Part shown: positions 9,628 through 19,079 of the stretch, in pieces | Numbering within the stretch: position 1 is the stretch's first letter | How the letters are laid out: each line of letters opens with the position of its first letter | The notes under the pieces: generated by a model | The model's input: only the letters and a program-made list of their open reading frames with translations | Told to the model about the DNA's origin: nothing | The model's database searches: none | DNA from: an uncultured Aquimarina sp. | Lineage (GTDB): Bacteria > Bacteroidota > Bacteroidia > Flavobacteriales > Flavobacteriaceae | Reading direction: 5' to 3' | Assembly (NCBI GenBank): GCA_947498765.1 | Contig: CANMLG010000023.1 | Coordinates: forward strand, 1 to 64,000 | Length of the DNA: 64,000 nt | Made by a program: the position numbers and the translations under genes

Positions 9628-10491
9628 ATGAAAATTTATCCTGTAGAAGCTGGTAACTTTAAACTCGACGGTGGTGCTATGTTTGGTGTTGTTCCTAAAT
9701 CACTATGGCAAAAAACCAATCCAGCAGATGCTGATAATTTAATTGATATTGCCGCCAGGTGTTTACTAGTTGAAACAGAAAATAAACTTATTTTAGTTGA
9801 TACTGGTATGGGAAACAAACAAAGTGATAAATTTTATAGTTATTATAAACCTTGGGGAAATTATTCATTGGAAAAGTCAATTACTAATTTAGGTTTTGGG
9901 TTAAATGACATTACCGATGTTTTTTTAACACACCTACATTTTGATCATGTCGGTGGGGCAACTATTAGAAACAAATCAACTTCAGTTATTGAACCCTTAT
10001 TTAACCAAGCTACGTATTGGACAAATAAATCACACTGGCAGTGGGCTACACAACCTAATGCTAGAGAAAAGGCTTCATTTTTAAGTGAAAACCTACTCCC
10101 ATTACAACAAAGCGGACAATTAGATTTTTTAGATATTACGGCCAAAAATTATAGTGTAGCCACTCAACTTCCTTTTTCTATTTGTTTTATTGATGGCCAT
10201 ACCGAAAAACAAATGCTCCCAATATTGCAATATCAAAACAAAACTATCGTATTTATGGCGGATTTATTACCAACAGTAGGTCATATTCCTTTACCTTATA
10301 TTATGGGATATGACACACGTCCATTATTGACTTTAAATGAAAAATCCGAATTTTTAACTAAAGCCGCTGACAACAATTGGTATTTATTTTTGGAACATGA
10401 TGCCCATAATGAAATTATAACTGTTGAACATACCGAAAAGGGAATTCGACTAAAAAACACCTATACTTTTAACGAACTATTTAATGCTTAG
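9628..10491 (+). CDS. MBL-fold metallo-hydrolase
   Basis: Metallo-beta-lactamase-fold hydrolase of 287 residues with the zinc signature THLHFDH (H102, H104, D106, H107) and a further GGA after it. Later ligands are probably the H in DGHTEK and the acidic residue in FMADLLP. A final H in LEHDAH also fits. There is no signal peptide, so it should be cytosolic. The overall layout resembles lactonase- and phosphodiesterase-like MBL proteins (quorum-quenching lactonase relatives), but substrate assignment from this is weak. It is followed after only 3 nt by the subtilase gene, so the two are cotranscribed. Confidence 0.85.
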   Translation: MKIYPVEAGNFKLDGGAMFGVVPKSLWQKTNPADADNLIDIAARCLLVETENKLILVDTGMGNKQSDKFYSYYKPWGNYSLEKSITNLGFGLNDITDVFLTHLHFDHVGGATIRNKSTSVIEPLFNQATYWTNKSHWQWATQPNAREKASFLSENLLPLQQSGQLDFLDITAKNYSVATQLPFSICFIDGHTEKQMLPILQYQNKTIVFMADLLPTVGHIPLPYIMGYDTRPLLTLNEKSEFLTKAADNNWYLFLEHDAHNEIITVEHTEKGIRLKNTYTFNELFNA

Positions 10492-10494
10492 TTT

Positions 10495-12165
10495 ATGAAA
10501 CGAATTTTAAAAATAGTACCTATAACTTTGGGTACATCACTCCTTTTAACAAGTTGTTTTTCAACCAATCCAGCTTTTAAAACTACTACTGCCGAAAATG
10601 TAGATAATTTACCTTTAAAAATAACCTCCCTAACCGAAACACAACTTAAAAACTGGAATCAAAGTGACTTGTCATTAGATACCATTCCTGGAATGAGTGT
10701 TAATAGGGCATACAATGAATTACTTGCTGGTCGAAAAAGCAAAACTGTTATTGTAGCTGTAGTTGATAGTGGCATTGATATTAATCACGAAGATTTAAAA
10801 GGAAAAATATGGGTAAACAAAAAAGAGCGTCCTAACAACGGAAAAGACGATGACAAAAACGGTTATATTGACGATGTAAATGGATGGAATTTTTTAGGGG
10901 ATATTGTTGCCGAAAATATGGAGTTTACACGAATTATTCGTGATAATCAAAGTAAATTCGAAGGAAAAACCATTGAATCTATTCCAGCAGCCGACAGAGA
11001 AGCTTACAAAACATACGAAGCGGCTAAAATGGAATACGCACAAAAAGTTGATCAAAATAATCAACGCATGGCACAATACAAACCTTTAGCCGAAAAGCTG
11101 CAAACAGCACATGATTATGCTACCAAACAATTTAAAACCGAAAAATATACTCAAAAAGATTTATTTGCATGGAAACCAACAACCGATGAAGCTACACAAC
11201 ATAAACAACTCCTAGCAGGAATGTACCCTAATGTGGAAGAAGGCAAATACTTCGGCTCTTTTGTAACAGAAATTAGTGAATATGTTGACTATTTTAAAGA
11301 ACGTCAAGAATCCCATTTTAATCTTAATTTAAATGCGCGTAAAAAATTAAACGATGATGAAAATGACTTTAGCACTCGATACTACGGAAACAATAAAGTA
11401 GGTGGTCCTGACCCGAAATTAAAAGATTCCAAACACGGAACACATATAGCAGGAATTATAGCCGCTAACAGAAAAAACAGTATAGGTATGAAAGGTATTG
11501 CCGAAAATGTTAAAATTATGCCGGTAAGGGCAGTACCCGATGGCGATGAGTATGACAAAGATATTGCCTTAGCCATCCGATATGCCGTAGATAATGGAGC
11601 TAAGGTTATCAATGCCAGTTTCGGAAAATACTTTTCAGCACATCCGGAATGGGTACAAGAGGCTATTAAATATGCCGCAAGTAAAGATGTTTTAATTGTT
11701 AATGCTGCTGGTAATGAAGCTAAAAACTTAGACACAACTATCGTATATCCTAATGATCAAACTTTAACAGGCACCGAAATTTCAGATAACTTTATCACCA
11801 TTGGTGCCCTAAACTACGAGTATGGCACCAGATTAGTTGCCGATTTTTCAAATTACGGAAAACAAAATGTAGATGTATTTGCCCCTGGAGTAAAAATTTA
11901 TGCTACCACTCCACTAAATACGTACGAATATTTACAAGGAACTTCCATGGCAGCCCCAGCTGTATCGGGTGTGGCTGCAGTTTTACGTTCCTATTTCCCT
12001 AAGCTTTCTGCAAAACAAGTTAAAACTATTCTTATGGAAAGTGGAAATCCTACAAAAACGAATGTTATCCTTGGCCAAGGGGGCTCTATACCTTTTCAAG
12101 AAACTTCAAAATCTGGTAAAATGGTCAACTTATACAATGCCCTTTTACTAGCGCAACGCTATTAA
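10495..12165 (+). CDS. Subtilisin-like (S8) serine protease lipoprotein with a large insertion
   Basis: Envelope serine protease of 556 residues. The lipobox LLTSC places the lipidated Cys at 21. The catalytic triad is D91 (VVDSGID), H314 (KHGTHIAG) and S484 (GTSMAAP), with oxyanion N407 (NAAGN). The distance from D91 to H314 is 223 residues, whereas compact subtilisins have about 30-40, so an insert of roughly 190 residues, rich in charged helix-like sequence (about 140-300), sits inside the catalytic core. Large insertions occur in Bacteroidota subtilases, but the role of this one is unknown. It is coupled to the MBL hydrolase upstream by a 3-nt gap. A strong inverted repeat follows the stop. 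Confidence 0.92.
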   Translation: MKRILKIVPITLGTSLLLTSCFSTNPAFKTTTAENVDNLPLKITSLTETQLKNWNQSDLSLDTIPGMSVNRAYNELLAGRKSKTVIVAVVDSGIDINHEDLKGKIWVNKKERPNNGKDDDKNGYIDDVNGWNFLGDIVAENMEFTRIIRDNQSKFEGKTIESIPAADREAYKTYEAAKMEYAQKVDQNNQRMAQYKPLAEKLQTAHDYATKQFKTEKYTQKDLFAWKPTTDEATQHKQLLAGMYPNVEEGKYFGSFVTEISEYVDYFKERQESHFNLNLNARKKLNDDENDFSTRYYGNNKVGGPDPKLKDSKHGTHIAGIIAANRKNSIGMKGIAENVKIMPVRAVPDGDEYDKDIALAIRYAVDNGAKVINASFGKYFSAHPEWVQEAIKYAASKDVLIVNAAGNEAKNLDTTIVYPNDQTLTGTEISDNFITIGALNYEYGTRLVADFSNYGKQNVDVFAPGVKIYATTPLNTYEYLQGTSMAAPAVSGVAAVLRSYFPKLSAKQVKTILMESGNPTKTNVILGQGGSIPFQETSKSGKMVNLYNALLLAQRY

Positions 12166-12182
12166 AAAAAACCTAATATTCT

Positions 12183-12212
12183 CCTAAATTACTAATCTAT
12201 TAGTAATTTAGG
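12183..12212 (+). terminator. Perfect 14-bp inverted repeat, probable terminator of the MBL-S8 operon
   Basis: Arms 12183-12196 and 12199-12212 are perfectly complementary with a 2-nt loop. A T-run (12221-12226) follows about 8 nt later. It lies 17 nt after the subtilase stop. The T-run is displaced, so efficiency is uncertain. Confidence 0.6.
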
Positions 12213-12256
12213 GGCATCTATTTTTTCCTCCTTTACGCAAGAATAAACCCCTGTAT

Positions 12257-14080
12257 ATGTCTAAAAATAAATTCTTTTTTTTTGCCTTCCTAAGTTCATT
12301 TATCTCATTAGCTCAACCACATCCCAACTACTGGCAACAACAAGCCAATTACAAAATGGATGTAGATGTTAATGTTAAAAATTACACCTACGCTGGCGAG
12401 CAAATTCTCAGTTATACTAACAATTCCCCCGACACATTACAACGCGTATTTTATCACCTGTACTTCAATGCCTTTCAACCTGGATCTGAAATGGATATTC
12501 GAAATCAGCATTTAAAAGATTCTGATAAACGAGTAAAAGGACGTATCAATAAATTAAAGAAAAATGAAATTGGCTTTTTAAAAGTTACTTCTCTTTTACA
12601 AAATGATAAAAAAGTATCCCACAACGTTGCGGGTACTATTTTAGAAGTAAGCCTACAAACTCCTATTTTACCTGGTGAAACCAGCATTTTAAAAATGAAT
12701 TTTACAGGTCAAATACCTATACAAATCCGAAGATCTGGTCGAAACAACGCCGAAGGTGTTGCACTATCCATGACACAATGGTATCCAAAACTTGCCGAAT
12801 ATGATGTTGAAGGCTGGCATGCTGACCCCTATATTGGTCGAGAGTTTCATGGCGTTTGGGGAAATTATGATGTGCATATAAATATTAATGGAAAATATAC
12901 TGTAGCAGGTTCTGGAGTATTACAAAACCCTAATCAAATTGGACATGGCTATAGTACAACTGCTATAGAAAAAAATTCGAAAAAACTAAATTGGCATTTT
13001 ATTGCCAATAATGTACACGATTTTGCTTGGGCTGCTGATCCCGACTATATCCATGACTATCTTCCACTTGATGAAAATAAAAAATTACACTTTTTTTATA
13101 AAAATGACAAAGACATTATAGCCAATTGGAAAAAACTACAACCTATTGCTAAACAATTATTAACCTATTATGAAACACACATAGGCCCTTACCCTTATCC
13201 ACAATATTCCATTATACAAGGAGGCGATGGTGGAATGGAATATGCCATGTGTACCTTAATTACAGGTAAACGTAAATTTGGCAGTTTAGTTGGTGTTACC
13301 GCGCATGAAATGGCTCATGCTTGGTTTCAGCATATATTAGCTACTAATGAGTCAAAAAACGAATGGATGGACGAAGGTTTTACCACTTACATTTCTAACC
13401 TTGCCGAAAATGAAGTACGACAAAATAACTTGAGTTTTCCTAATGAAGGAAGTTACCGTTCCTACCAAAAATTAGTAGAATCAGGCTTAGAACAACCCCA
13501 AACAACACATTCTGATAGGTATCGTTTAAATTTTGCATACGGTGTTTCAGCATATAGTAAAGGAGCTATTTTTATGGAACAATTAGGCTACATTATTGGT
13601 CAAGAAAATTTATCCAAAACTATAAAAGAATATTATACTCATTGGAAATTTAAACATCCAACTCCTAATGATTTTAAACGTATTGCCGAAAAGGTTTCGG
13701 GTATACAATTGGATTGGTATGTAACCGATTGGACAAAAACTACCAATACTATTGACTATGGAATTACTGCTGTAGAAAAAAAGAAGAAAAACACCCAAAT
13801 TACTTTGGAACGTTTAGGCTTAATGCCAATGCCTATAGAGGTTTTAGTAAACTATGAAGACAACTCAAATCAGTTGTATTACATCCCTTTACAAATGATG
13901 CGTGCTCAAAAACCAGTAGACAAAACTACAAAGGTTTTAAAAGATTGGGCTTGGGCTTATCCTAGCTATACTTTTTCCATACCCAACAAAAAAAGTACGA
14001 TTAAATCAATTCAACTTAACCCAACTAAAAAAATGGCAGATATAAATATAAAAAACAATACATATAACATGAGTAATTAA
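12257..14080 (+). CDS. M1-family metallopeptidase (gluzincin aminopeptidase-like), secreted
   Basis: Zinc peptidase of 607 residues with a signal peptide ending about residue 19 (ISLAQ). HEMAH at 350-354 and the third zinc ligand E373 (WMDEGF) give the exact HExxH-x18-E spacing of gluzincins. The substrate-binding GxMEN motif of true aminopeptidases reads GGMEY here (about 323-327), a departure seen in some Bacteroidota M1 proteins. No T9SS domain or lipobox is present, so it should be periplasmic. The likely role is peptide scavenging or protein turnover in the periplasm. It lies between the S8 protease and rnpA on the same strand, and the rnpA promoter follows 33 nt after the stop. Confidence 0.9.
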   Translation: MSKNKFFFFAFLSSFISLAQPHPNYWQQQANYKMDVDVNVKNYTYAGEQILSYTNNSPDTLQRVFYHLYFNAFQPGSEMDIRNQHLKDSDKRVKGRINKLKKNEIGFLKVTSLLQNDKKVSHNVAGTILEVSLQTPILPGETSILKMNFTGQIPIQIRRSGRNNAEGVALSMTQWYPKLAEYDVEGWHADPYIGREFHGVWGNYDVHININGKYTVAGSGVLQNPNQIGHGYSTTAIEKNSKKLNWHFIANNVHDFAWAADPDYIHDYLPLDENKKLHFFYKNDKDIIANWKKLQPIAKQLLTYYETHIGPYPYPQYSIIQGGDGGMEYAMCTLITGKRKFGSLVGVTAHEMAHAWFQHILATNESKNEWMDEGFTTYISNLAENEVRQNNLSFPNEGSYRSYQKLVESGLEQPQTTHSDRYRLNFAYGVSAYSKGAIFMEQLGYIIGQENLSKTIKEYYTHWKFKHPTPNDFKRIAEKVSGIQLDWYVTDWTKTTNTIDYGITAVEKKKKNTQITLERLGLMPMPIEVLVNYEDNSNQLYYIPLQMMRAQKPVDKTTKVLKDWAWAYPSYTFSIPNKKSTIKSIQLNPTKKMADINIKNNTYNMSN

Positions 14081-14113
14081 ATTTTGATGTATCCTGGGTT
14101 ATTTAAAATGATA

Positions 14114-14121
14114 TAACTTTG
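14114..14121 (+). promoter_or_regulatory. -7 promoter element of rnpA
   Basis: TAACTTTG matches the flavobacterial TAnnTTTG element. It ends only 7 nt before the rnpA ATG at 14129, so transcription would begin at or just before the start codon, giving a leaderless or near-leaderless mRNA. No good -33 TTTG lies at 19-20 bp, which lowers confidence. Confidence 0.4.
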
Positions 14122-14128
14122 CATTTAT

Positions 14129-14509
14129 ATGAATGAAACATTACCAAAACCATTTAAGTTAAAAAGCAAAAAGTTAATTGGTTCATTGTTTGAAAATGGT
14201 AGCTCTGTAAAAGCTTTTCCCTTACTTTTAGTATATAGAAATGTAATGGAAATAGATGTTGATTTTCAAGTAGGCTTTTCGGTAAGTAAACGAAATTTTA
14301 AACATGCAGTGGATCGAAATCGTATAAAACGCTTATTACGAGAATATTTCAGAAAAAATAAGTATATTTTTAGCAAACAAGACAAACAGTTTTTGTTCAT
14401 GTTTATTTTTACAGGTAAAACCATGCCTACATATGATGATGTTAGCAAAGCTATGGATAAGATTGCCCGAAAATTAGAACAACAATTACAACAAAATCAA
14501 AAATCATGA
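14129..14509 (+). CDS. rnpA: Ribonuclease P protein component
   Basis: Protein subunit of RNase P, which with the M1 RNA removes 5' leaders of pre-tRNAs in the cytosol. At 126 residues it has the normal length. The family signature RNRIKRLLREYFR (about 66-78) is intact, as is the preceding basic, aromatic beta-sheet (VGFSVSKRNF). Unlike the classical rpmH-rnpA pairing, here it overlaps by 4 nt (ATGA) with an S41 protease gene, an arrangement I believe is usual in Flavobacteriia. No rpmH was seen next to it. Confidence 0.95.
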   Translation: MNETLPKPFKLKSKKLIGSLFENGSSVKAFPLLLVYRNVMEIDVDFQVGFSVSKRNFKHAVDRNRIKRLLREYFRKNKYIFSKQDKQFLFMFIFTGKTMPTYDDVSKAMDKIARKLEQQLQQNQKS

Positions 14510-16146
14510 AACGATCAATAATCATAGTATTAAGTAGCCTATTCATAGGCTTTGGTTTTTTAGGTTTTACTACTGATAATGACGGTTTTGAATTAAGTAA
14601 ACAAATTGAAATATTTGTTACTTTTTACAAAAGATTAAACCAAAATTATGTAGATCAAACCAATCCTGCCGAGTTAATGAATATTGCTATAAAGGCAATT
14701 ACCGACGAAATGGATCCCTATACCAAATTTTGGACGGAACAGGATATTATTGCTTCTAAAATAAGAAGTAGCGGACAGTATACCGGTATTGGTGCAGGTG
14801 TTTTTGAAAAAGATAAACGCCTATTTATATCAGAACCTTTTAAAGATTTTCCTGCTGATAAAAGCGGCTTAAAAGCTGGTGATGAAATAATTAAAATAGA
14901 TGATATCCTTGTAAGTGATTTTGAAGGAGAAGCCAAAGAACTTTTAAAAGGAGAAGCAGGTTCAAAAGTAGTATTAACTTATAAAAGACAAGGAAAAACA
15001 CAAATAACATCAGTTAACCGAAGTTTGGTAGATGTTGCTGCTGTTCCTTTTTACAAATTATTAAGCGACAATACTGCTTATATAGTACTTCAAAAATTTA
15101 ATAAAAAAGCTTCTGCAGAAACTATTGCCGCTCTTAAAGAACTAAAAGCTCGTGGTGCCGATAAGGTAATTTTAGATTTACGTGGAAATCCCGGAGGACT
15201 TTTGGTTGAAGCTGTAAACGTGTGTAATATTTTTATTCCAAAAAATCAATTAGTGGTATATACCGAATCGGTAATAAAAGCCAGCAACAAAGTGTATAAA
15301 ACTAAAAAAGAACCTATTGATACCGAAATCCCTTTAGTAGTACTTGTCAACGGCAGAAGCGCTTCTGCCAGTGAAATTGTAAGTGGTGTTATGCAAGACT
15401 TAGATAGAGGGGTAGTTGTTGGTGCGCGAAGCTTTGGTAAAGGCTTAGTACAAACCTACCGCCCTTTAGTATATAACACAAAATTAAAAGTAACCTCTTC
15501 ACGTTATTTTATTCCTTCTAAACGTTGCATTCAAGCTTTAGATTACTGGCACAAAGACAAAAATGGAAAACCAAAGCGTATTAAAAACTCCGATTATAAA
15601 GCCTTTAAAACTTTAAATTCAAAACGTACTGTTTATGATGGTGGAGGTGTTTCTCCCGACATAGAAATAGAAGCTACTAAACGCAGTGGTTTAGCTAATG
15701 CATTAATTAAAGAAAAGGCAATCTTTAACTTTGCCACTCAATATCATCATAATAATAAGTTTGATCGTTTAACTGATTTTGATTTTAAAGATAGCGACTT
15801 TCAAGATTTTAAAAGCTACCTAAAAACTATCAACTTTACCTACGAAACAAAGACTGAAAAATCACTTGATGAGGCAATGACATATGCCATAAAGGAAAAA
15901 ATGGATAAAAATATCAATAATGAATATCAATCACTTTTAAAACGTATTAATACATTTAAACAAAGTGCCTTAAAAACCCAGGAAAAAGAAATTAAAAATT
16001 TATTAATTAATGAAATTTTAAAACGCTATTTCTATCGTGAAGGTATGTATGAATATAATACTTTAAAAAGTGATGAAATAATAACTGCGCAGGCCGTGCT
16101 TAACAATACAACACGCTACAATAAAATTTTAGGAAAAAGTAATTAA
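14506..16146 (+). CDS. S41-family C-terminal processing peptidase (CtpA-like)
   Basis: Periplasmic serine protease of 546 residues. There is an N-terminal hydrophobic signal or anchor (about 1-22). A PDZ domain lies around 85-165, with GIGAGVF and GLKAGDEI. The tail-specific protease core carries the Ser in RSASASE (S287/S289 region) and the general-base K312 (SFGKGLV). Members cleave hydrophobic C-termini of envelope proteins. The start ATG overlaps the rnpA stop (ATGA), so translation is coupled. Downstream lies a convergent ATP synthase operon; this gene's terminator is probably the hairpin at 16254-16299. Confidence 0.93.
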   Translation: MKRSIIIVLSSLFIGFGFLGFTTDNDGFELSKQIEIFVTFYKRLNQNYVDQTNPAELMNIAIKAITDEMDPYTKFWTEQDIIASKIRSSGQYTGIGAGVFEKDKRLFISEPFKDFPADKSGLKAGDEIIKIDDILVSDFEGEAKELLKGEAGSKVVLTYKRQGKTQITSVNRSLVDVAAVPFYKLLSDNTAYIVLQKFNKKASAETIAALKELKARGADKVILDLRGNPGGLLVEAVNVCNIFIPKNQLVVYTESVIKASNKVYKTKKEPIDTEIPLVVLVNGRSASASEIVSGVMQDLDRGVVVGARSFGKGLVQTYRPLVYNTKLKVTSSRYFIPSKRCIQALDYWHKDKNGKPKRIKNSDYKAFKTLNSKRTVYDGGGVSPDIEIEATKRSGLANALIKEKAIFNFATQYHHNNKFDRLTDFDFKDSDFQDFKSYLKTINFTYETKTEKSLDEAMTYAIKEKMDKNINNEYQSLLKRINTFKQSALKTQEKEIKNLLINEILKRYFYREGMYEYNTLKSDEIITAQAVLNNTTRYNKILGKSN

Positions 16147-16243
16147 TTATGACACTAAATATCCAGTATGCATATATTTTATGTTAACAATTGTATTTGA
16201 AGATTTATTAGTTTGCCTTGTTTTAATAAAAAATTGTGCAATA

Positions 16244-16299
16244 ACTGCTAATAAAATGGAAATTAGCAGTACCACTATTTTCCATTTGGCATTTTTTTT
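16244..16299 (+). terminator. Pair of interleaved hairpins 3' of the S41 gene, the second terminator-like
   Basis: Stem A: 16244-16252 pairs with 16262-16270 (9 bp, perfect). Stem B: 16254-16262 pairs with 16279-16287 (9 bp, perfect), followed 3 nt later by a run of T (from about 16291). The 5' arm of B is the loop of A, so the two can form a pseudoknot or compete. The rest of the 348-bp gap 16147-16494 holds the shared terminator at 16441 and no supportable gene; a 67-codon ORF there has no family features. Confidence 0.5.
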
Positions 16300-16440
16300 T
16301 ATGTTTAATGAATACATGAGTTGTGTTTACTATTACAACTACTCAAGGTCTATTTACCCTAAAGATTTTGTGTTAAATTTATGAGAAATTAAACAATAAT
16401 CATAAATCTTATAGATGATACATAATATGATTTATAAACA

Positions 16441-16476
16441 AAAAACCTGATCCATTATAGAATCAGGTTTTGTTTT
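16441..16476 (-). terminator. Terminator of the ATP synthase operon (bidirectional)
   Basis: The stem ACCTGAT/ATCAGGT around 16445-16470 is flanked by A-runs on the left and T-rich sequence on the right, so it can act on both strands. It lies 20 nt beyond the atpG stop on the minus strand and also insulates the convergent S41 gene. Confidence 0.75.
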
Positions 16477-16494
16477 ATGTAAAAAATAATTTCT

Positions 16495-17355
16495 TTAATT
16501 ATTCAAAGCTTCAGCTCCACCAACAATTTCTAAGATTTCATTAGTAATTGCCGCTTGTCTTGCTTTGTTGTATGATAACTTAAGTGAATCTCTTAATTCT
16601 GTTGCGTTATCTGTTGCTTTATGCATGGCTGTCATACGAGCACCGTGTTCGGATGCTACAGAGTCCCTTAATGCTTTAAAAAATTGTACTTTTAATGATT
16701 TAGGAATTAACTGCTCAACAATTTCTTCTTTTGATGGCTCAAAAACATAGTCTGCTACATTAGTATCTTCACCTTCAATTTCTTGAATTGGTAAAAATTG
16801 TTCTCTTGCCACATTCTGTGTAGCTGCATTTACAAACTGATTGTAAACTAAAATTATTTTATCATAAGTACCTGCAACAAAAATATTCATCAAATTTTGA
16901 GAAATTTTAGTCACATTATCAAAAGTTAAGTCATCAAAAATAGCATTGTTATTTTCAATAACAGAAAACTCTTTAGAAAGAATATCGTTAGCTTTTTTAC
17001 CAATAGTTAATACATCAACTTTTTTACCAGCATAAGTTTCATTAATTAAGCCTTTGGTTGCCTTAATAATGTTAGAGTTAAATGCTCCTGCTAAACCTCT
17101 GTTTGATGAAATTGAAACAATTAATACATTTTCAATTTCGCGCTGTTCGCTATATGGACTTCCCTGCTCTCCTTCAAGCGAAGCACTCAAACTTTGTAGT
17201 AATTCCGTTAACTTTTCCGAATAAGGACGCATCACTTGTATGGCATCTTGTGCTTTACTCAACTTTGCTGCCGATACCATTTTCATGGCACTGGTAATTT
17301 GCATCGTTGACGATACCGACTTTATTCTATTTCTAAGTTCTTTTAAATTTGCCAT
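16495..17355 (-). CDS. atpG: F1 ATP synthase gamma subunit
   Basis: Central rotor stalk of F1, linking the c-ring to the alpha/beta hexamer. At 286 residues it has the usual length. The N-terminal helix (MANLKELRNRIKSVSSTMQI) and the C-terminal helix (ARQAAITNEILEIVGGAEAL) are the conserved coiled-coil arms. It is the last gene of the atpB-E-F-H-A-G run, 124 nt after atpA, a gap that contains two hairpins. No atpD or atpC is present; in many Flavobacteriia these are encoded separately. Confidence 0.97.
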   Translation of the reverse strand: MANLKELRNRIKSVSSTMQITSAMKMVSAAKLSKAQDAIQVMRPYSEKLTELLQSLSASLEGEQGSPYSEQREIENVLIVSISSNRGLAGAFNSNIIKATKGLINETYAGKKVDVLTIGKKANDILSKEFSVIENNNAIFDDLTFDNVTKISQNLMNIFVAGTYDKIILVYNQFVNAATQNVAREQFLPIQEIEGEDTNVADYVFEPSKEEIVEQLIPKSLKVQFFKALRDSVASEHGARMTAMHKATDNATELRDSLKLSYNKARQAAITNEILEIVGGAEALNN

Positions 17356-17376
17356 TTTTTTGTAGTAATGAGTATC

Positions 17377-17400
17377 AAGTAATCAGTAGTAAGATTACTT
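17377..17400 (-). promoter_or_regulatory. Hairpin just upstream of atpG
   Basis: AAGTAATC (17377-17384) pairs with GATTACTT (17393-17400), an 8-bp perfect stem with an 8-nt loop. It lies about 22 nt before the atpG start in the operon mRNA, where it could affect translation initiation or stop RNA decay from the 3' end of atpA. Confidence 0.4.
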
Positions 17401-17430
17401 ATCTTCATAATTTTTTGACACTATAATAAA

Positions 17431-17481
17431 AAGTATTAAGCACAAAATTACTTTGTACTTAATACTTTGTACTTAATACTT
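17431..17481 (-). promoter_or_regulatory. atpA-atpG intergenic hairpin with a duplicated 14-bp arm
   Basis: CTTTGTACTTAATA occurs twice in tandem at 17451-17464 and 17465-17478, directly after the atpA stop. Both copies can pair with 17431-17446. In the operon RNA (minus strand) the helix is 16 bp with one G-U wobble. The two copies offer alternative partners and therefore two loop sizes. Confidence 0.5.
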
Positions 17482-19057
17482 ATTGAAACTTCTTCGAAAT
17501 CTCTTTAGCTGACTCAACTAATACATCAATCACTTCATCAGTTAATTTTCCTTTTTTCAAAGTATCTAATGAGTCTCTGTGCTTAGCATTCAAATATTCG
17601 ATATAATCTTGCTCAAATTCTTTAACTTTTTCAACAGGAACATCCCTTAATAAGTTTTTAGAACCTGCATAAACAATAGCAATTTGATCTTCTACTGTGT
17701 AAGGATCATTTTGCGCTTGCTTTAAGATTTCAACGTTACGCTTTCCTTTTTCAATTACATTTAATGTAGCTGCATCAAGGTCCGAACCAAACTTAGCAAA
17801 AGCTTCCAATTCACGGAATTGAGCTTGGTCAAGCTTTAATGTACCCGCTACTTTTTTCATTGACTTAATCTGTGCTGATCCTCCTACACGAGATACCGAA
17901 ATACCTACGTTAATTGCTGGACGTACACCCGAGTTAAATAAATCTGAAGTTAAGAAAATTTGCCCATCGGTAATCGAAATTACGTTTGTTGGGATATATG
18001 CCGAAACATCACCTGCCTGTGTTTCAATAATAGGTAAAGCCGTTAGTGATCCTCCACCTTTTACTTTTCCTTTTAATGAATCTGGTAAATCATTCATGTT
18101 TGCTGCAATAGCATCATCAGCAATTACCTTAGCAGAACGCTCTAATAAACGAGAGTGTAAGTAAAAAACATCTCCAGGATACGCCTCACGCCCTGGTGGA
18201 CGACGTAATAATAATGATACCTCACGATAAGCTACGGCTTGCTTTGATAAATCATCAAATACAATTAACGCTGGTCTACCAGTATCACGGAAATACTCCC
18301 CAATAGCTGCACCAGCAAACGGTGCATATACTTGCATTGGAGCAGGATCCGATGCATTAGCAGCAACAATAGTGGTATACGCTAAAGCGCCTTTATCTTC
18401 TAATACTTTTGCAATATTTGCAACTGTAGATGCTTTCTGTCCAATAGCTACATATATACAATACACAGGCTCACCTGCATCGTAAAATTCTTTTTGATTT
18501 AGAATGGTATCAATACAAACTGTTGTTTTACCAGTTTGACGGTCACCAATAACCAATTCACGTTGTCCACGACCAACAGGTACCATGGCATCAATTGATT
18601 TAATTCCAGTTTGTAATGGTTCAGTTACCGGCTGACGGAAAACTACTCCAGGTGCTTTACGCTCTAAAGGCATTTCGAAAGTTTCTCCTTCGATAGGTCC
18701 TTTTCCATCAATTGGATTTCCTAAGGTATCAACTACACGTCCTACGATACCTTCACCAACATTAATCGATGCAATACGCTCTGTTCTTTTAACCGTATCT
18801 CCTTCTTTCACTCCTGTAGAAGGTCCTAATAATACTACACCAACGTTGTCTTCTTCAAGGTTTAATACGATTCCTTCTAGTCCGCTATCAAAAGCAACTA
18901 ATTCCCCGTATTGAGCGTTAGACAAACCGTATACACGAGCAATACCATCACCCACTTGTAATACGCTACCTACTTCATTAAGTGAAGCCGTAGCTTCGAA
19001 GCTTGATAATTGTTGCTTTAAAATTGCTGATACTTCAGCAGGATTTACTTCAGCCAT
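17480..19057 (-). CDS. atpA: F1 ATP synthase alpha subunit
   Basis: Non-catalytic nucleotide-binding subunit of F1 (three copies per complex). At 525 residues it is full length. The Walker A loop is [11 protein letters not shown] (about 170-180). The [12 protein letters not shown] stretch is the Walker B region, and the [20 protein letters not shown] region is invariant; all domains are present. It lies fifth in the operon order, 129 nt after atpH, with two REP-like palindromes in that gap, and is followed by repeat-hairpin sequence before atpG. Confidence 0.98.
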   Translation of the reverse strand: MAEVNPAEVSAILKQQLSSFEATASLNEVGSVLQVGDGIARVYGLSNAQYGELVAFDSGLEGIVLNLEEDNVGVVLLGPSTGVKEGDTVKRTERIASINVGEGIVGRVVDTLGNPIDGKGPIEGETFEMPLERKAPGVVFRQPVTEPLQTGIKSIDAMVPVGRGQRELVIGDRQTGKTTVCIDTILNQKEFYDAGEPVYCIYVAIGQKASTVANIAKVLEDKGALAYTTIVAANASDPAPMQVYAPFAGAAIGEYFRDTGRPALIVFDDLSKQAVAYREVSLLLRRPPGREAYPGDVFYLHSRLLERSAKVIADDAIAANMNDLPDSLKGKVKGGGSLTALPIIETQAGDVSAYIPTNVISITDGQIFLTSDLFNSGVRPAINVGISVSRVGGSAQIKSMKKVAGTLKLDQAQFRELEAFAKFGSDLDAATLNVIEKGKRNVEILKQAQNDPYTVEDQIAIVYAGSKNLLRDVPVEKVKEFEQDYIEYLNAKHRDSLDTLKKGKLTDEVIDVLVESAKEISKKFQ

Positions 19058-19079
19058 TACTAATTTGTTTTAAACTTTC

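Noticed and set aside
11382-11735. 117-codon minus-strand ORF inside the subtilase
   Set aside because: It overlaps the catalytic His and Ser region of the S8 protease and has no support of its own.
16181-16384. 67-codon ORF in the gap after the S41 gene
   Set aside because: It runs through the hairpins and T-runs, has no conserved pattern and ends in low-complexity AT sequence.
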